Positions 17,406-26,018 of a DNA stretch of 64,000 nucleotides are shown in pieces. The notes beneath the pieces were generated by a model that saw only the letters and a program-made list of their open reading frames with translations, did not search any database and was not told the DNA's origin. How positions within the stretch are numbered: the first letter of the stretch is position 1; every line of letters begins with the position of its first letter. The translations under genes and the position numbers were made by a program. Where the stretch lies: positions 44,951 to 108,950 of the forward strand of contig CAZPBY010000017.1 in the NCBI GenBank assembly GCA_964584785.1. Direction: 5' to 3'. The stretch is from JAHFTY01 sp964584785. Lineage in GTDB: Bacteria; Acidobacteriota; Terriglobia; 20CM-2-55-15.

Positions 17406-19874
17406 CTATTCATACCGCATGACCGTAACCGGGTCGACTGCGGTGGCACGGCGCGCCGGAATGTAGTTCGCGATGAACGCGACCAGCAACAGGACCACGG
17501 CGGTGGTGCCGAACGTCATGAAGTCGGCGGTTCTGACGCCGTATAGCAGACGTGAGATTGCGGCGCCGATCGCGATCGCCAGCACCAGGCCAACAGCAAT
17601 GCCGACACCGACGATCGTCATTCCCTGTCGCAGGACCATTCCCTGCACTTCGCCGCGACCTGCGCCCAGTGCCATTCGGATTCCGATCTCCGGCGCACGC
17701 TGACTGACGGAATAGGACATCACGCCATAGATTCCGACGGCCGCAAGCACCAATGCGATTCCACCGAAAATCGACAGCAGCGTTGCCGACATACGTTGAG
17801 TGAACAGCGAATTGCTCAGCAACTGCGGACCGGTGAGTACATTATTCACAGCCACATCGCGGTCAAGACTGCGCAACTCGCGTTCGATGTTGCTCTTCAC
17901 GGTATCTGGTGGAGCGGTAGTACGGACGTGAAGCGTCATTGCGGACGTGTAAAGCTGTTCCGCCGGAATGTATGCCATCGACTGCGGGTCTTCGCCGATG
18001 AAGATGTATTTCGACGTACGCGCAATGCCGACGATGATCCGGTAATCGGTATCTCCAAAAAACTTGAAACGTTTTCCCAGGGCATCCTCGTTCGGCCAGA
18101 ATTTCTTCGCCATCGTGTCATTAACGATCACGACCTTCACACTTTCCTGCCGGTCGTTGTCATCGAAATCACGGCCGCGCAGAAGCGGCATGCGAATGGT
18201 GTCGAAGTAGCCGGGCACGATGTTGTTGGTGAAGACCAGCACGCCGCTGTTGTTTCCGGCCGTTTCGCGGCCTTCCGGAAATACTGTGCGCTGAAATGCC
18301 GGTGTCAGCGGGGCAGCCGCCGCCAGAGCAACCGACGCAACGCCGGGAACCGTCTTCAGATGATCCACGACCATCTTGTGGAATTGCCTGCCGCGCGCTT
18401 CGTCGTAACCATTCGATGCAACGTCGTAGGCCGCGACCACCAGATTGTCCTTCTGAAACCCGAGATCGACGCCTTGTGCATTGTTCAAGCTCCGGATGAA
18501 GAGACCGGCGCTGGCCAGAGCAATCACCGACAACGCCACCTGGAAGAACACGAGAAGGTTTCGAATATTGAAACGGCCCGCCGGAGCAAACGAGCCGGCG
18601 CGCTCCTTCAACTCCGACACCAGATCCGGATTCGACGCTCGCAAAGCCGGAACCAGTCCGAAAACAATCCCGCTGACGACCGAAATGCCGAAGGTGAAAA
18701 TCAGAACGGAAACGTCGATCGACATGTTCAGATTGTTGGAACCCAGTGGAGGAGGCAGAAACGACAGGATCAAATTGCGGCCGCCGACAGCGACGATCAG
18801 CGCGAGAATGCCGCCCGGCAGCGCGACAAGAACGCTTTCGGTCAACAGCTGCGAGATCAAGCGGGATCGAGCGCTCCCCAAAGCGACTCGGACCGTAAAC
18901 TCGCGGCGGCGCGCATTGGCTCGGGCCAGCATCAGATTGGCGATGTTCGCACACGCGATCAACAGCACCAGACCGACAATCACCATTAAGAGCGTGCTTC
19001 CCTGCAGCAGAATGTTGCGAAACGCAGGTGGAATCGTCGACTCCTGAAGCGTTCGGACATCCGCATTGCGCCCCTTGTTCTCGTTCGGATACTCCTGCTC
19101 GAGTCGTGAGCCAATGGTCTGAAGTTCGGAACGAGCTTGCGTTATCGTGCTTCCGGGTTTGAGCCGGCCAAAGACATTGAAGAAAAGCAACCGGCGATTC
19201 TGGTGCAGTGCACCGCCGGGAAACGTTGGAAGCAGGCCTGGATAACTCATGACCGGCAACCACATGTCCGGTGTGAGGACGCCGAACGTTCCCTCAAAAC
19301 CCTCGGGCGCCACGCCGATCACCGTAAAGGGAATCCCGTTCAGCCGCACCGTGTCGCCGATGATCGATGGATTCGCGCCAAAGCGCCGCTGAAAAAACTT
19401 ATAGCTCAGCACCGCAACCGTTCGCGCTCCGGGCGTTTGATCTTCGTCCGGCAGGAAGCCGCGTCCGAGCGAAATATGAACACCGAGCAATGAAAAGTAA
19501 TTTCCGGTAACGAGCTGCGGCAGAATCGGCGTCGGTTTCTCGCCGCCGGCCAGGCTGACGGAAACGGGAAATGCATACGCGCCCATATCCGTGAACACGT
19601 GGTTCTGAGCCCGGTAGTCGGCAAAGTTCAGATAGGATACCGGCATAAAGCCGCCAAACAGGCTATTGGCATTGTTGCTGTCGGTACCGTAGACGTACAT
19701 CAACTCCGACGGCTTCTCCACGGGCAGCGGCTGCAAAAACACCGCGTTAACCATTGTGAAGATAGTCGTATTCGCGCCAATGCCCAGAGCGAGCGACAAG
19801 ACCGCCGCAACCACAAATCCGGGACTCTTGAGGAGAACTCGAATGCCGTATCGAATGTCGTGGGAGAGTGTCAT
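17406..19874 (-). CDS. Acidobacterial orphan permease (MacB/FtsX type)
   Basis: 822 aa. An N-terminal membrane helix (about 20-42, S-L-A-L-G-I-G-A-N-T) is followed by a MacB-like periplasmic core domain, an FtsX domain with three helices (about 285-400), a second core domain and a second FtsX domain at the C-terminus. This duplicated arrangement with no ATPase gene beside it is the ADOP family, greatly expanded in Acidobacteria. A role in lipoprotein or peptide export with an ATPase encoded elsewhere is inference. It converges on the GntR operon, 23 bases stop to stop. Confidence 0.92.
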   Translation of the reverse strand: MTLSHDIRYGIRVLLKSPGFVVAAVLSLALGIGANTTIFTMVNAVFLQPLPVEKPSELMYVYGTDSNNANSLFGGFMPVSYLNFADYRAQNHVFTDMGAYAFPVSVSLAGGEKPTPILPQLVTGNYFSLLGVHISLGRGFLPDEDQTPGARTVAVLSYKFFQRRFGANPSIIGDTVRLNGIPFTVIGVAPEGFEGTFGVLTPDMWLPVMSYPGLLPTFPGGALHQNRRLLFFNVFGRLKPGSTITQARSELQTIGSRLEQEYPNENKGRNADVRTLQESTIPPAFRNILLQGSTLLMVIVGLVLLIACANIANLMLARANARRREFTVRVALGSARSRLISQLLTESVLVALPGGILALIVAVGGRNLILSFLPPPLGSNNLNMSIDVSVLIFTFGISVVSGIVFGLVPALRASNPDLVSELKERAGSFAPAGRFNIRNLLVFFQVALSVIALASAGLFIRSLNNAQGVDLGFQKDNLVVAAYDVASNGYDEARGRQFHKMVVDHLKTVPGVASVALAAAAPLTPAFQRTVFPEGRETAGNNSGVLVFTNNIVPGYFDTIRMPLLRGRDFDDNDRQESVKVVIVNDTMAKKFWPNEDALGKRFKFFGDTDYRIIVGIARTSKYIFIGEDPQSMAYIPAEQLYTSAMTLHVRTTAPPDTVKSNIERELRSLDRDVAVNNVLTGPQLLSNSLFTQRMSATLLSIFGGIALVLAAVGIYGVMSYSVSQRAPEIGIRMALGAGRGEVQGMVLRQGMTIVGVGIAVGLVLAIAIGAAISRLLYGVRTADFMTFGTTAVVLLLVAFIANYIPARRATAVDPVTVMRYE

Positions 19875-19898
19875 GGTGCCTAGAGTTTAACAGTTTTA

Positions 19899-20040
19899 TG
19901 TCAAACGTCGGGATGTCCCATCTCAAATGCTTAGTTGTCGTTGTTCATTAGCGGCAAGAGTGCCTTCAGTTCCCCTTGACGATTCGGGAATCTAACAACG
20001 ACATGTAAGCGTTTGAGATGAGACGTCCCAACATTTGACA
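19899..20040. repeat. Type 3 long palindrome
   Basis: 47-base arms (19899-19945 and 19994-20040) match at 39 of 47 positions by eye; most of the differences are transitions. A 48-base loop separates them. It fills most of the gap between the divergent orphan permease and the M14 peptidase, starting 25 bases upstream of the permease ATG. The sequence is unrelated to the type 1 and 2 elements, and the arms have diverged more, suggesting an older insertion. Confidence 0.8.
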
Positions 20041-20151
20041 GATTCAGAAGCAGCGTTCGAAATGAGAATTCAGGTCTGCCTGGAATCATCTTGATTTTCA
20101 AACTGACGCACTGCCAGTTAGAATGATTTTCCCACTCGGAGGAGGAAATCC

Positions 20152-22926
20152 ATGCTGAATCGACGAATTCCGCTTGTACTTCTCGCCGTGTTCACGGCGC
20201 AGCTTCTGACGTCTGCGACGTTACATGCTCAGGGCAAGATTACGAGTCCCAAAGAGCAGTTCGGACACGACATCGGTGACGACTACTTTCTCGTCAACTA
20301 CACGCAATACGAGGCGTACCTCAAGAAACTCGATCAGGAATCGGATCGAATGACGGTCATTCCGATGGGCAAGAGCGAGGAAGGCCGGACGATGTATCTC
20401 GGCATCATCACTTCCCCCGAAAACCACAAGAATCTGGCGAAGTTCAAAGACATTTCACAACGACTGGCGCTTGCCGAGGGTTTGACGGACGCTCAAGCCA
20501 GGCAACTCGCGTCCGAAGGCAAAGCGGTGGTCTGGATCGACGGCGGATTGCACGCCACGGAAGTCCTGGGCGCGCAGCAGCTGATTCAATGCATCTACGA
20601 TCTGCTCAGCAAGAACGATCCGGAAACCATGCGCATCCTGAACGACGACATCATTCTGACGGTGCTGGTGAATCCGGATGGAATGGAACTGGTCTCGAAC
20701 TGGTACATGCGGGAATCCGACCCGATGAAGCGGAGCATGAATGGCGTGCCGGTGCTCTACAACAAATATGCCGGTCACGACGACAATCGCGACTCCTTCA
20801 TGGTGAATCTCTCCGAAACCGATGCGATTAATCACGTGATGTTCCGCGAGTGGTTTCCGCAGATCATGTACAACCACCATCAAACGGGCCCAGCCGGAAC
20901 TGTCATGTTCTCGCCGCCGTTCCGCGATCCGCTGAGCTTTTTCTACGATCCGCTGATGATCTCCGAACTCGACGAAGTGGCCAGCGCCATCCATAGCCGG
21001 ATGCTTGCAGAAAACAAACCCGGCGTTACGATGCGCAGCGGATCCACTTACTCGACGTGGTACAACGGCGGCCTTCGCACGACCGCGCACTATCACAATA
21101 TGGTGGGAATCCTCACTGAAAGCATCGGCAATCCCACACCCATCGAAATCCCGCTCGTGTTTCGAAATCAGCTTCCGCGCCAGGATCTTCCCGCCCCAAT
21201 CGCGCCGCAGGTCTGGCACTTCAAGCAGTCGATCGAGTATTCGATGACCGCGAATTACGCGGTGCTGGATATCGCGTCTCGCAAGAAGGACGAGTTCCTC
21301 TACAACATTTATGTGATGGGCAGAAACGGCATCGAACGCGGGAAACGCGACAACTGGTCGATCAGTCCGCACCGGCTTGCCGAGATCGAGAAGGCAGCCC
21401 AGGACGAGACGGGCGGTCAGCGTGGTGGTGGCCAACGCGGGGGAGGCGGCGGCACTCTCAATGGTGCGCAGGCGCAGAAGTACTTCGCGATGTTGCACGA
21501 TCCGGCCAAACGCGATCCGCGCGGCTACGTCATTCCGTCCGATCAATCGGACTTTCTCACCGCGATCAAGTTTGCGAACATCCTTATCAAGAACGGCGTC
21601 ACCGTTCAGACCGCCCGCAGCGCGTTCTCTGCAGGCGGAAAGAACTACTCCGCCGGAAGCCTTGTGATTTCCACGGCGCAGGCGTTCCGGCCGCACTTGC
21701 TCGACATGTTCGAAGCGCAGGACCATCCGGACGATTTCGCGTTTCCGGGCGCTCCTCCAACGCCACCATATGACATCGCGGGATGGACGCCCGCCTTCAC
21801 GATGGGCGTGAAATTCGATCGTCAACTGGACGGCTTTGATTGCCCTTGCGATAAACATACCGACGAGTTGAAACCGCCGGCGGGCAAGATCACCAGCGTT
21901 GCAACCCCGGCCGGGTACCTGCTCAGTCATCAGGCGAACGACTCGTTTGTCGCCGTCAATCGCCTGTTGGGCAGCAACGAAGACGTGTATTGGCTGAAGA
22001 CTCCTTTTAGTGCCAACGGCAAGACCTGGCCGGCCGGCACGCACTTCATTCCCGCGAAACCCACCACGTTAGCGAAACTGCAAAAGCTGGCGACCGATAC
22101 CGGCCTCAACTTCGAAGCCATCGCCACAAAGCCGACCGGCGAGGCGCTGATGCTTCGAAAACTTCGCGTCGGCCTTGTCGACAAATACGGTGGCTCGATG
22201 CCCTCCGGTTGGATTCGGCAACAGCTCGAACACTTCGAATTCAATTTCGAGCAGGTCTTTCCACCGGCGCTCGACGCGGGAAACCTGGCGAGCAAATACG
22301 ACGTCCTGCTGTTCCCCGACGATACATTGACGGGTGGAGGAGGGCCGGCCAACATTCCTGCGGAGTATCAGAGTCGCGTTGGAAGCTTCTCGCAGGCGAA
22401 GACCATCCCTCAGATTCAGAAGTTCATCGAAGACGGCGGCACCGTTCTCGCCATCGGCGGCGCGACCAACCTGGGTTACATGCTGAAGCTGCCCATCGAC
22501 AACGCCCTCGTTGAGAAAGCGCCCGAAGGAACGGTTCGCAGTTTACCGAATACCAAGTTCTACGTTCCCGGCTCCGTCCTCCAGGCTGCCGTGGACAACA
22601 CGAATCCTCTCGCGTTCGGTTTGCCGGATCATGTGGATTATTTCTTCGACGGCAGCCCGTCGTTCACACTGCGGCCGGAAGCGCTGGCGAAAGGCGTCCG
22701 GCCGGTCTCGTGGTACGACTCGGACACGCCGCTTCGCAGTGGCTGGGCATGGGGTCAGTCGTATCTGAAGAACACCGTCGCTGTGCTTGAAGCTCAGGTC
22801 GGAAAAGGAAAGGTATTCCTGTTCGGCCCCGAGATCATGTTCCGTGGACAACCACACGGCACATTCAAACTGATGTTCAACGGCATCTATTACGGCCGTT
22901 CCGAAACGGTAAATCTGGGGAAATAG
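20152..22926 (+). CDS. Secreted M14-type zinc carboxypeptidase
   Basis: 924 aa with signal peptide (1-25, cleavage near L-H-A-Q). The metallopeptidase domain shows His134-X-X-Glu137 in G-G-L-H-A-T-E and His242/His243 in Y-N-H-H-Q, consistent with M14 zinc ligands. A Gly/Gln/Arg run lies near 420-435. The C-terminal half has repeated soluble segments without catalytic motifs and ends with a glutamine-amidotransferase-like fold pattern (V-L-A-I-G-G-A, V-F-L-F-G-P-E). GGAGGAGG lies 7 bases ahead of the ATG. It should trim peptides outside the cytoplasm; these large two-part M14 proteins are common in Acidobacteria and Bacteroidota. Confidence 0.88.
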   Translation: MLNRRIPLVLLAVFTAQLLTSATLHAQGKITSPKEQFGHDIGDDYFLVNYTQYEAYLKKLDQESDRMTVIPMGKSEEGRTMYLGIITSPENHKNLAKFKDISQRLALAEGLTDAQARQLASEGKAVVWIDGGLHATEVLGAQQLIQCIYDLLSKNDPETMRILNDDIILTVLVNPDGMELVSNWYMRESDPMKRSMNGVPVLYNKYAGHDDNRDSFMVNLSETDAINHVMFREWFPQIMYNHHQTGPAGTVMFSPPFRDPLSFFYDPLMISELDEVASAIHSRMLAENKPGVTMRSGSTYSTWYNGGLRTTAHYHNMVGILTESIGNPTPIEIPLVFRNQLPRQDLPAPIAPQVWHFKQSIEYSMTANYAVLDIASRKKDEFLYNIYVMGRNGIERGKRDNWSISPHRLAEIEKAAQDETGGQRGGGQRGGGGGTLNGAQAQKYFAMLHDPAKRDPRGYVIPSDQSDFLTAIKFANILIKNGVTVQTARSAFSAGGKNYSAGSLVISTAQAFRPHLLDMFEAQDHPDDFAFPGAPPTPPYDIAGWTPAFTMGVKFDRQLDGFDCPCDKHTDELKPPAGKITSVATPAGYLLSHQANDSFVAVNRLLGSNEDVYWLKTPFSANGKTWPAGTHFIPAKPTTLAKLQKLATDTGLNFEAIATKPTGEALMLRKLRVGLVDKYGGSMPSGWIRQQLEHFEFNFEQVFPPALDAGNLASKYDVLLFPDDTLTGGGGPANIPAEYQSRVGSFSQAKTIPQIQKFIEDGGTVLAIGGATNLGYMLKLPIDNALVEKAPEGTVRSLPNTKFYVPGSVLQAAVDNTNPLAFGLPDHVDYFFDGSPSFTLRPEALAKGVRPVSWYDSDTPLRSGWAWGQSYLKNTVAVLEAQVGKGKVFLFGPEIMFRGQPHGTFKLMFNGIYYGRSETVNLGK

Positions 22927-22942
22927 GCACAAACCAAGAAAT

Positions 22943-23029
22943 CGTCACGGAGTCCGTCGCTGTGCTCCGGGTTCTGAAAGCGCGCGCACAACTGACAGAA
23001 CCCGGAGCGCAGCGACGGGCTTCGTGGCG
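22943..23029. repeat. Type 1 palindrome, 19-base loop
   Basis: Arms 22943-22976 and 22996-23029 differ at four of 34 positions. All four differences leave a G-T pair, so an RNA hairpin would still close fully. It begins 17 bases after the peptidase stop and ends 10 bases before the ATG of the next gene. A longer reading frame runs through it but is not expected to be translated. Confidence 0.92.
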
Positions 23030-23039
23030 ACACTTCCAC

Positions 23040-24059
23040 ATGCTGATTAAAGATACCGATAAAGCAACATCGCGGTCGTTGATGTTTGTTCCGGTGATCA
23101 TCGCGGCCGCGTTGTTCGTTTATAAATCCAATTCCGCCATCAAGGTGATCGAGTCGACGTGGGTCTCGGGAACCATTGCCGGCAGGCCGGGCGTCGTGGC
23201 ATTCGGAGGGAGTGTCGGCGCGGTAGGAACCTTCGAACGGACCATCAACTACTTCTCGGTTATTTGGCCCGCACTGGTGTTTGGGATTCTCATTGCCGCA
23301 GCAGTTCGCGCCTTCGTTTCTCCGCAATGGTTCGCAGGATTCATCGGTGATCGCTCCATCAAAACACAACTTCGAGCCGGACTGGCCGGCGCTCCGTTGA
23401 TGTTGTGTTCGTGCTGTATTGCTCCGGTGTTCACGAGCGTCGTCCAAACATCTCGCAGGGTCGGGCCGTCTCTGTCGTTGATGCTGGCCTCGCCGGCTTT
23501 GAATCCTGCGGCGCTGGCGCTGACGTTTATGTTATTTGAACCCAGGGTTGCGGCACTCCGGACGATTATGGGGCTCGCGTCGGTTCTGTTGATCGGCCCT
23601 CTCGTTGAGCATCTTGGACTCGATGACTTGCACCCATCCTGGAACATTCGGTCCAACGAAAACACAGACGGCAGGAAATCGTTTATTCAGTCGGTAGCGA
23701 TCATTTCCGGACGTACAATACCCGGCATCGTTATCGGCGTGTTTGTGTCGATGATGATCGTTCAGTGGTTGCCGGCTCAGACATTTGTATCTCCAACCGC
23801 GAGAGCATTAGCCGTGCTCCTGACAGCCACGATTGCAGTGCCGCTGGCCCTGCCGACTTTCCTCGAAATACCGCTGGCGCTCGGTTTGCTGGCGGCCGGC
23901 TTTCCAGCGGGCGCCGCGCTGGCGCTGCTTTTCGCGGGTCCAGCCGTCAATCTCTCTTCTCTGTTCAGCGTCGCTCGAACGACCCGATGGCGCGTGGCCG
24001 CGACTGTGGCGATTTTCATCTGGTCGGTAGCCGTTGTGGGTGGATTGTTATGCGGCTAA
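23040..24059 (+). CDS. YraQ/ArsP-type permease (DUF318)
   Basis: 339 aa from the ATG at 23040. The frame extends to 22962, but those codons are the palindrome, so the later start is preferred although no Shine-Dalgarno is visible. It has eight to ten hydrophobic helices, with the conserved L-C-S-C-C-I-A-P at about residue 120 and S-P-A-L-N-P-A-A-L after it. The Cys cluster in the membrane is the mark of the UPF0718/ArsP family, whose characterised members export organoarsenicals. The substrate here is unknown. Its 3' end overlaps that of the convergent histidine kinase by 12 bases. Confidence 0.85.
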   Translation: MLIKDTDKATSRSLMFVPVIIAAALFVYKSNSAIKVIESTWVSGTIAGRPGVVAFGGSVGAVGTFERTINYFSVIWPALVFGILIAAAVRAFVSPQWFAGFIGDRSIKTQLRAGLAGAPLMLCSCCIAPVFTSVVQTSRRVGPSLSLMLASPALNPAALALTFMLFEPRVAALRTIMGLASVLLIGPLVEHLGLDDLHPSWNIRSNENTDGRKSFIQSVAIISGRTIPGIVIGVFVSMMIVQWLPAQTFVSPTARALAVLLTATIAVPLALPTFLEIPLALGLLAAGFPAGAALALLFAGPAVNLSSLFSVARTTRWRVAATVAIFIWSVAVVGGLLCG

Positions 24060-25478
24060 GGCAGGCAGCGTCACGACAAACGTAGCGCCCGATCCGGGAC
24101 CTTCGCTCGTCGCGGAAACGCGGCCGCCATGGGCTTCGACGAGCGAGCGCACGATGGCCAGACCAACCCCCAGTCCACCGTGTCTTCTCGTGACGCTTCC
24201 ATCAGCCTGACGGAAACGATCGAAGACATGCGGAAGGAAATCGGATGCCACCCCTTCACCGGTGTCCGTCACCGAGATTTCCGCATTCGGGCCTGACTGA
24301 ACGAGGCGAACCGTAACGATGCCTCCCAAGGGCGTGAACTTAACGGCATTCGATAGAAGATTCCAAACCACCTGCTGAAGACGGTCGGCATCGCCATAAA
24401 CGCTCACGGGCGACGAACCGGACGTCATCCGAATATCGATCTCCTTTGCGGCCGCGGCAACGCGTACACTCTCGACGGCGGCGGCGACAATCTGATTCAT
24501 GTCGACGCGTTCGCGCTTGATGGCAAGCTTTCCGGTCGCAATGCGTGACACGTCGAGCAGATCCTCGACCAGTCTCTTCTGAAGGAGCGCATTCCGGTAG
24601 ATCGTGTCGACCGCCCGTTGAACCGTGCGTTCCTCGCGCTGCTTGGCCAGTATTTGCGTCCAGCCGATGATGGCATTCAGCGGTGTGCGCAGTTCATGTG
24701 AAAGGACCGACAGGAATTCGTCTTTAAGATGATTGGCGTTCTCCGCTTCCTCGCGTGCGGCCTTCTCCCGAACCAGAAGCCGGTCGCGCTCCGCTTCGGC
24801 GGTTCTGCATCGTCGGGCTTCGGCTTCGAGTGCGATAGACCGCTGCTGCAACATCGCAATTTCACGCATCCGCGAGCGTTCGTCGCGTAAATCCGAGTGG
24901 CCTTCCGGCAGCGCGACATCGTTGTGCTGCCCGCAAATGCGATCAAACTCGCCGGCCACGTCGACGCTGTCGAAGGCGCCGATGTAATACGCGCAGAGCA
25001 GATTGAATGAAAACTGCCGGCCGAGATCGTTCCACAGGTCTTCGAGTCGCAAAGCCAGATGGTGTTCTCCACGGCGCCAGAGCACATCAACCATTTCGCC
25101 GAATATCCGGACGACTGCATCCTCGCGCCCGGCGAGTGATTTCTTGATCAGTGCGCCGGCGACTTCACGGAAACGGTCTTCGTTGAATATGCCGTCGACC
25201 ATGAATTTCGCTAGCGTCTCGTCCGCACTTGCGGTCAAGAGTTGCCTGGTTTGAAGCGCGGCCGCGACGTCGATGCCGTCGCGTTCCATAGTCGACAGAC
25301 ACTGTTCCAGGTGTTCGGCCGTGGCGATCATCATGGCGGGTTCGCCGTTGCGCAGGCTGCGTCCGATATAGGTGCTCATGATGTCGCACAGATGTTGCTC
25401 GGTTTCGTAAAAAGCGACACCGTGCTCACTGGTGGATTTCATCGCGATGATTGAAGCTGACGCGATTGTCGGACTCAT
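24048..25478 (-). CDS. MEDS-domain sensor histidine kinase
   Basis: 476 aa from the ATG at 25478, which has a G-rich ribosome site about 6 bases ahead; the frame continues 51 codons upstream across the intergenic region, where it is not needed. Residues about 17-180 are a MEDS domain (G-V-A-F-Y-E-T-E, L-L-C-A-Y), named for sensing in methanogens and methylotrophs. A coiled coil (200-250) leads to HisKA with the phospho-acceptor His261 in S-H-E-L-R-T-P-L. The ATPase follows with N box L-L-S-N-A-V-K-F and G boxes D-T-G-E-G-V and G-L-G-V-G-L. It is soluble and probably signals to the divergent response regulator. Confidence 0.9.
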   Translation of the reverse strand: MSPTIASASIIAMKSTSEHGVAFYETEQHLCDIMSTYIGRSLRNGEPAMMIATAEHLEQCLSTMERDGIDVAAALQTRQLLTASADETLAKFMVDGIFNEDRFREVAGALIKKSLAGREDAVVRIFGEMVDVLWRRGEHHLALRLEDLWNDLGRQFSFNLLCAYYIGAFDSVDVAGEFDRICGQHNDVALPEGHSDLRDERSRMREIAMLQQRSIALEAEARRCRTAEAERDRLLVREKAAREEAENANHLKDEFLSVLSHELRTPLNAIIGWTQILAKQREERTVQRAVDTIYRNALLQKRLVEDLLDVSRIATGKLAIKRERVDMNQIVAAAVESVRVAAAAKEIDIRMTSGSSPVSVYGDADRLQQVVWNLLSNAVKFTPLGGIVTVRLVQSGPNAEISVTDTGEGVASDFLPHVFDRFRQADGSVTRRHGGLGVGLAIVRSLVEAHGGRVSATSEGPGSGATFVVTLPALAA

Positions 25479-25580
25479 GAATGACCACCTACAGCTATTT
25501 CGCCGGATTAAACGTGTTACATTCACGTTAACAAAGCTCAATTTGTTTCGCAACACACCCCACAATCGGGGGAGTGTCAG

Positions 25581-26006
25581 TTGACAAGGTGCAAGAACGT
25601 CTCCAAACTGATGGGCATGTCCGTACCACAACCGGCGCCTCGACCTCGGTTAGCGGTGATTGAAGATCATGACGACAGCCGCGAGGTGCTGTGGATCACG
25701 CTCCGGCAACACTACGATGTGGAAACATTCAGCGGGGCGGAGGAACTTCTAAACCGGATTTCCAGCGGGTCATTCGATTTGTTCTTGATCGACATCGGAA
25801 TGCCTCAAATCGACGGCATCCAACTCACGAGGATCCTGAGAGCGAGCGGAATTCAATCACCGGTGATCGCCGTTACCGCCCATGCCACCGCGGAGTACCG
25901 CGACAAGGCGAAGGAAGCCGGCTTCGCGGAATACATCACGAAACCGATTTCGGACTTCGCCAGTCTTTTCGCGGCCATAGAACGGAATCTCAAGCGGTCC
26001 CAATAA
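25581..26006 (+). CDS. Single-domain response regulator
   Basis: 141 aa if started at the TTG at 25581, which has GGGGAG 7 bases upstream; ATG 25614 is possible but lacks a site. The receiver domain has the acidic pair Glu28-Asp29, the phospho-acceptor Asp71 in I-D-I-G-M-P-Q-I-D-G, the Thr/Ala switch in V-T-A-H-A and Lys in I-T-K-P-I. There is no output domain. It is divergent from the MEDS histidine kinase, its likely phosphodonor. Confidence 0.85.
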   Translation: MTRCKNVSKLMGMSVPQPAPRPRLAVIEDHDDSREVLWITLRQHYDVETFSGAEELLNRISSGSFDLFLIDIGMPQIDGIQLTRILRASGIQSPVIAVTAHATAEYRDKAKEAGFAEYITKPISDFASLFAAIERNLKRSQ

Positions 26007-26018
26007 TCAAAAAAATCA

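Noticed and set aside
20455..22044. A 529-codon minus-strand frame inside the M14 peptidase
   Set aside because: It is a shadow of the peptidase, which has signal peptide, ribosome site and zinc ligands; the shadow has none and is rich in Arg, His and Val.
22962..23039. N-terminal extension of the YraQ/ArsP-type permease
   Set aside because: These codons are the palindrome at 22943-23029; the sequence there is conserved as a repeat and not as protein.
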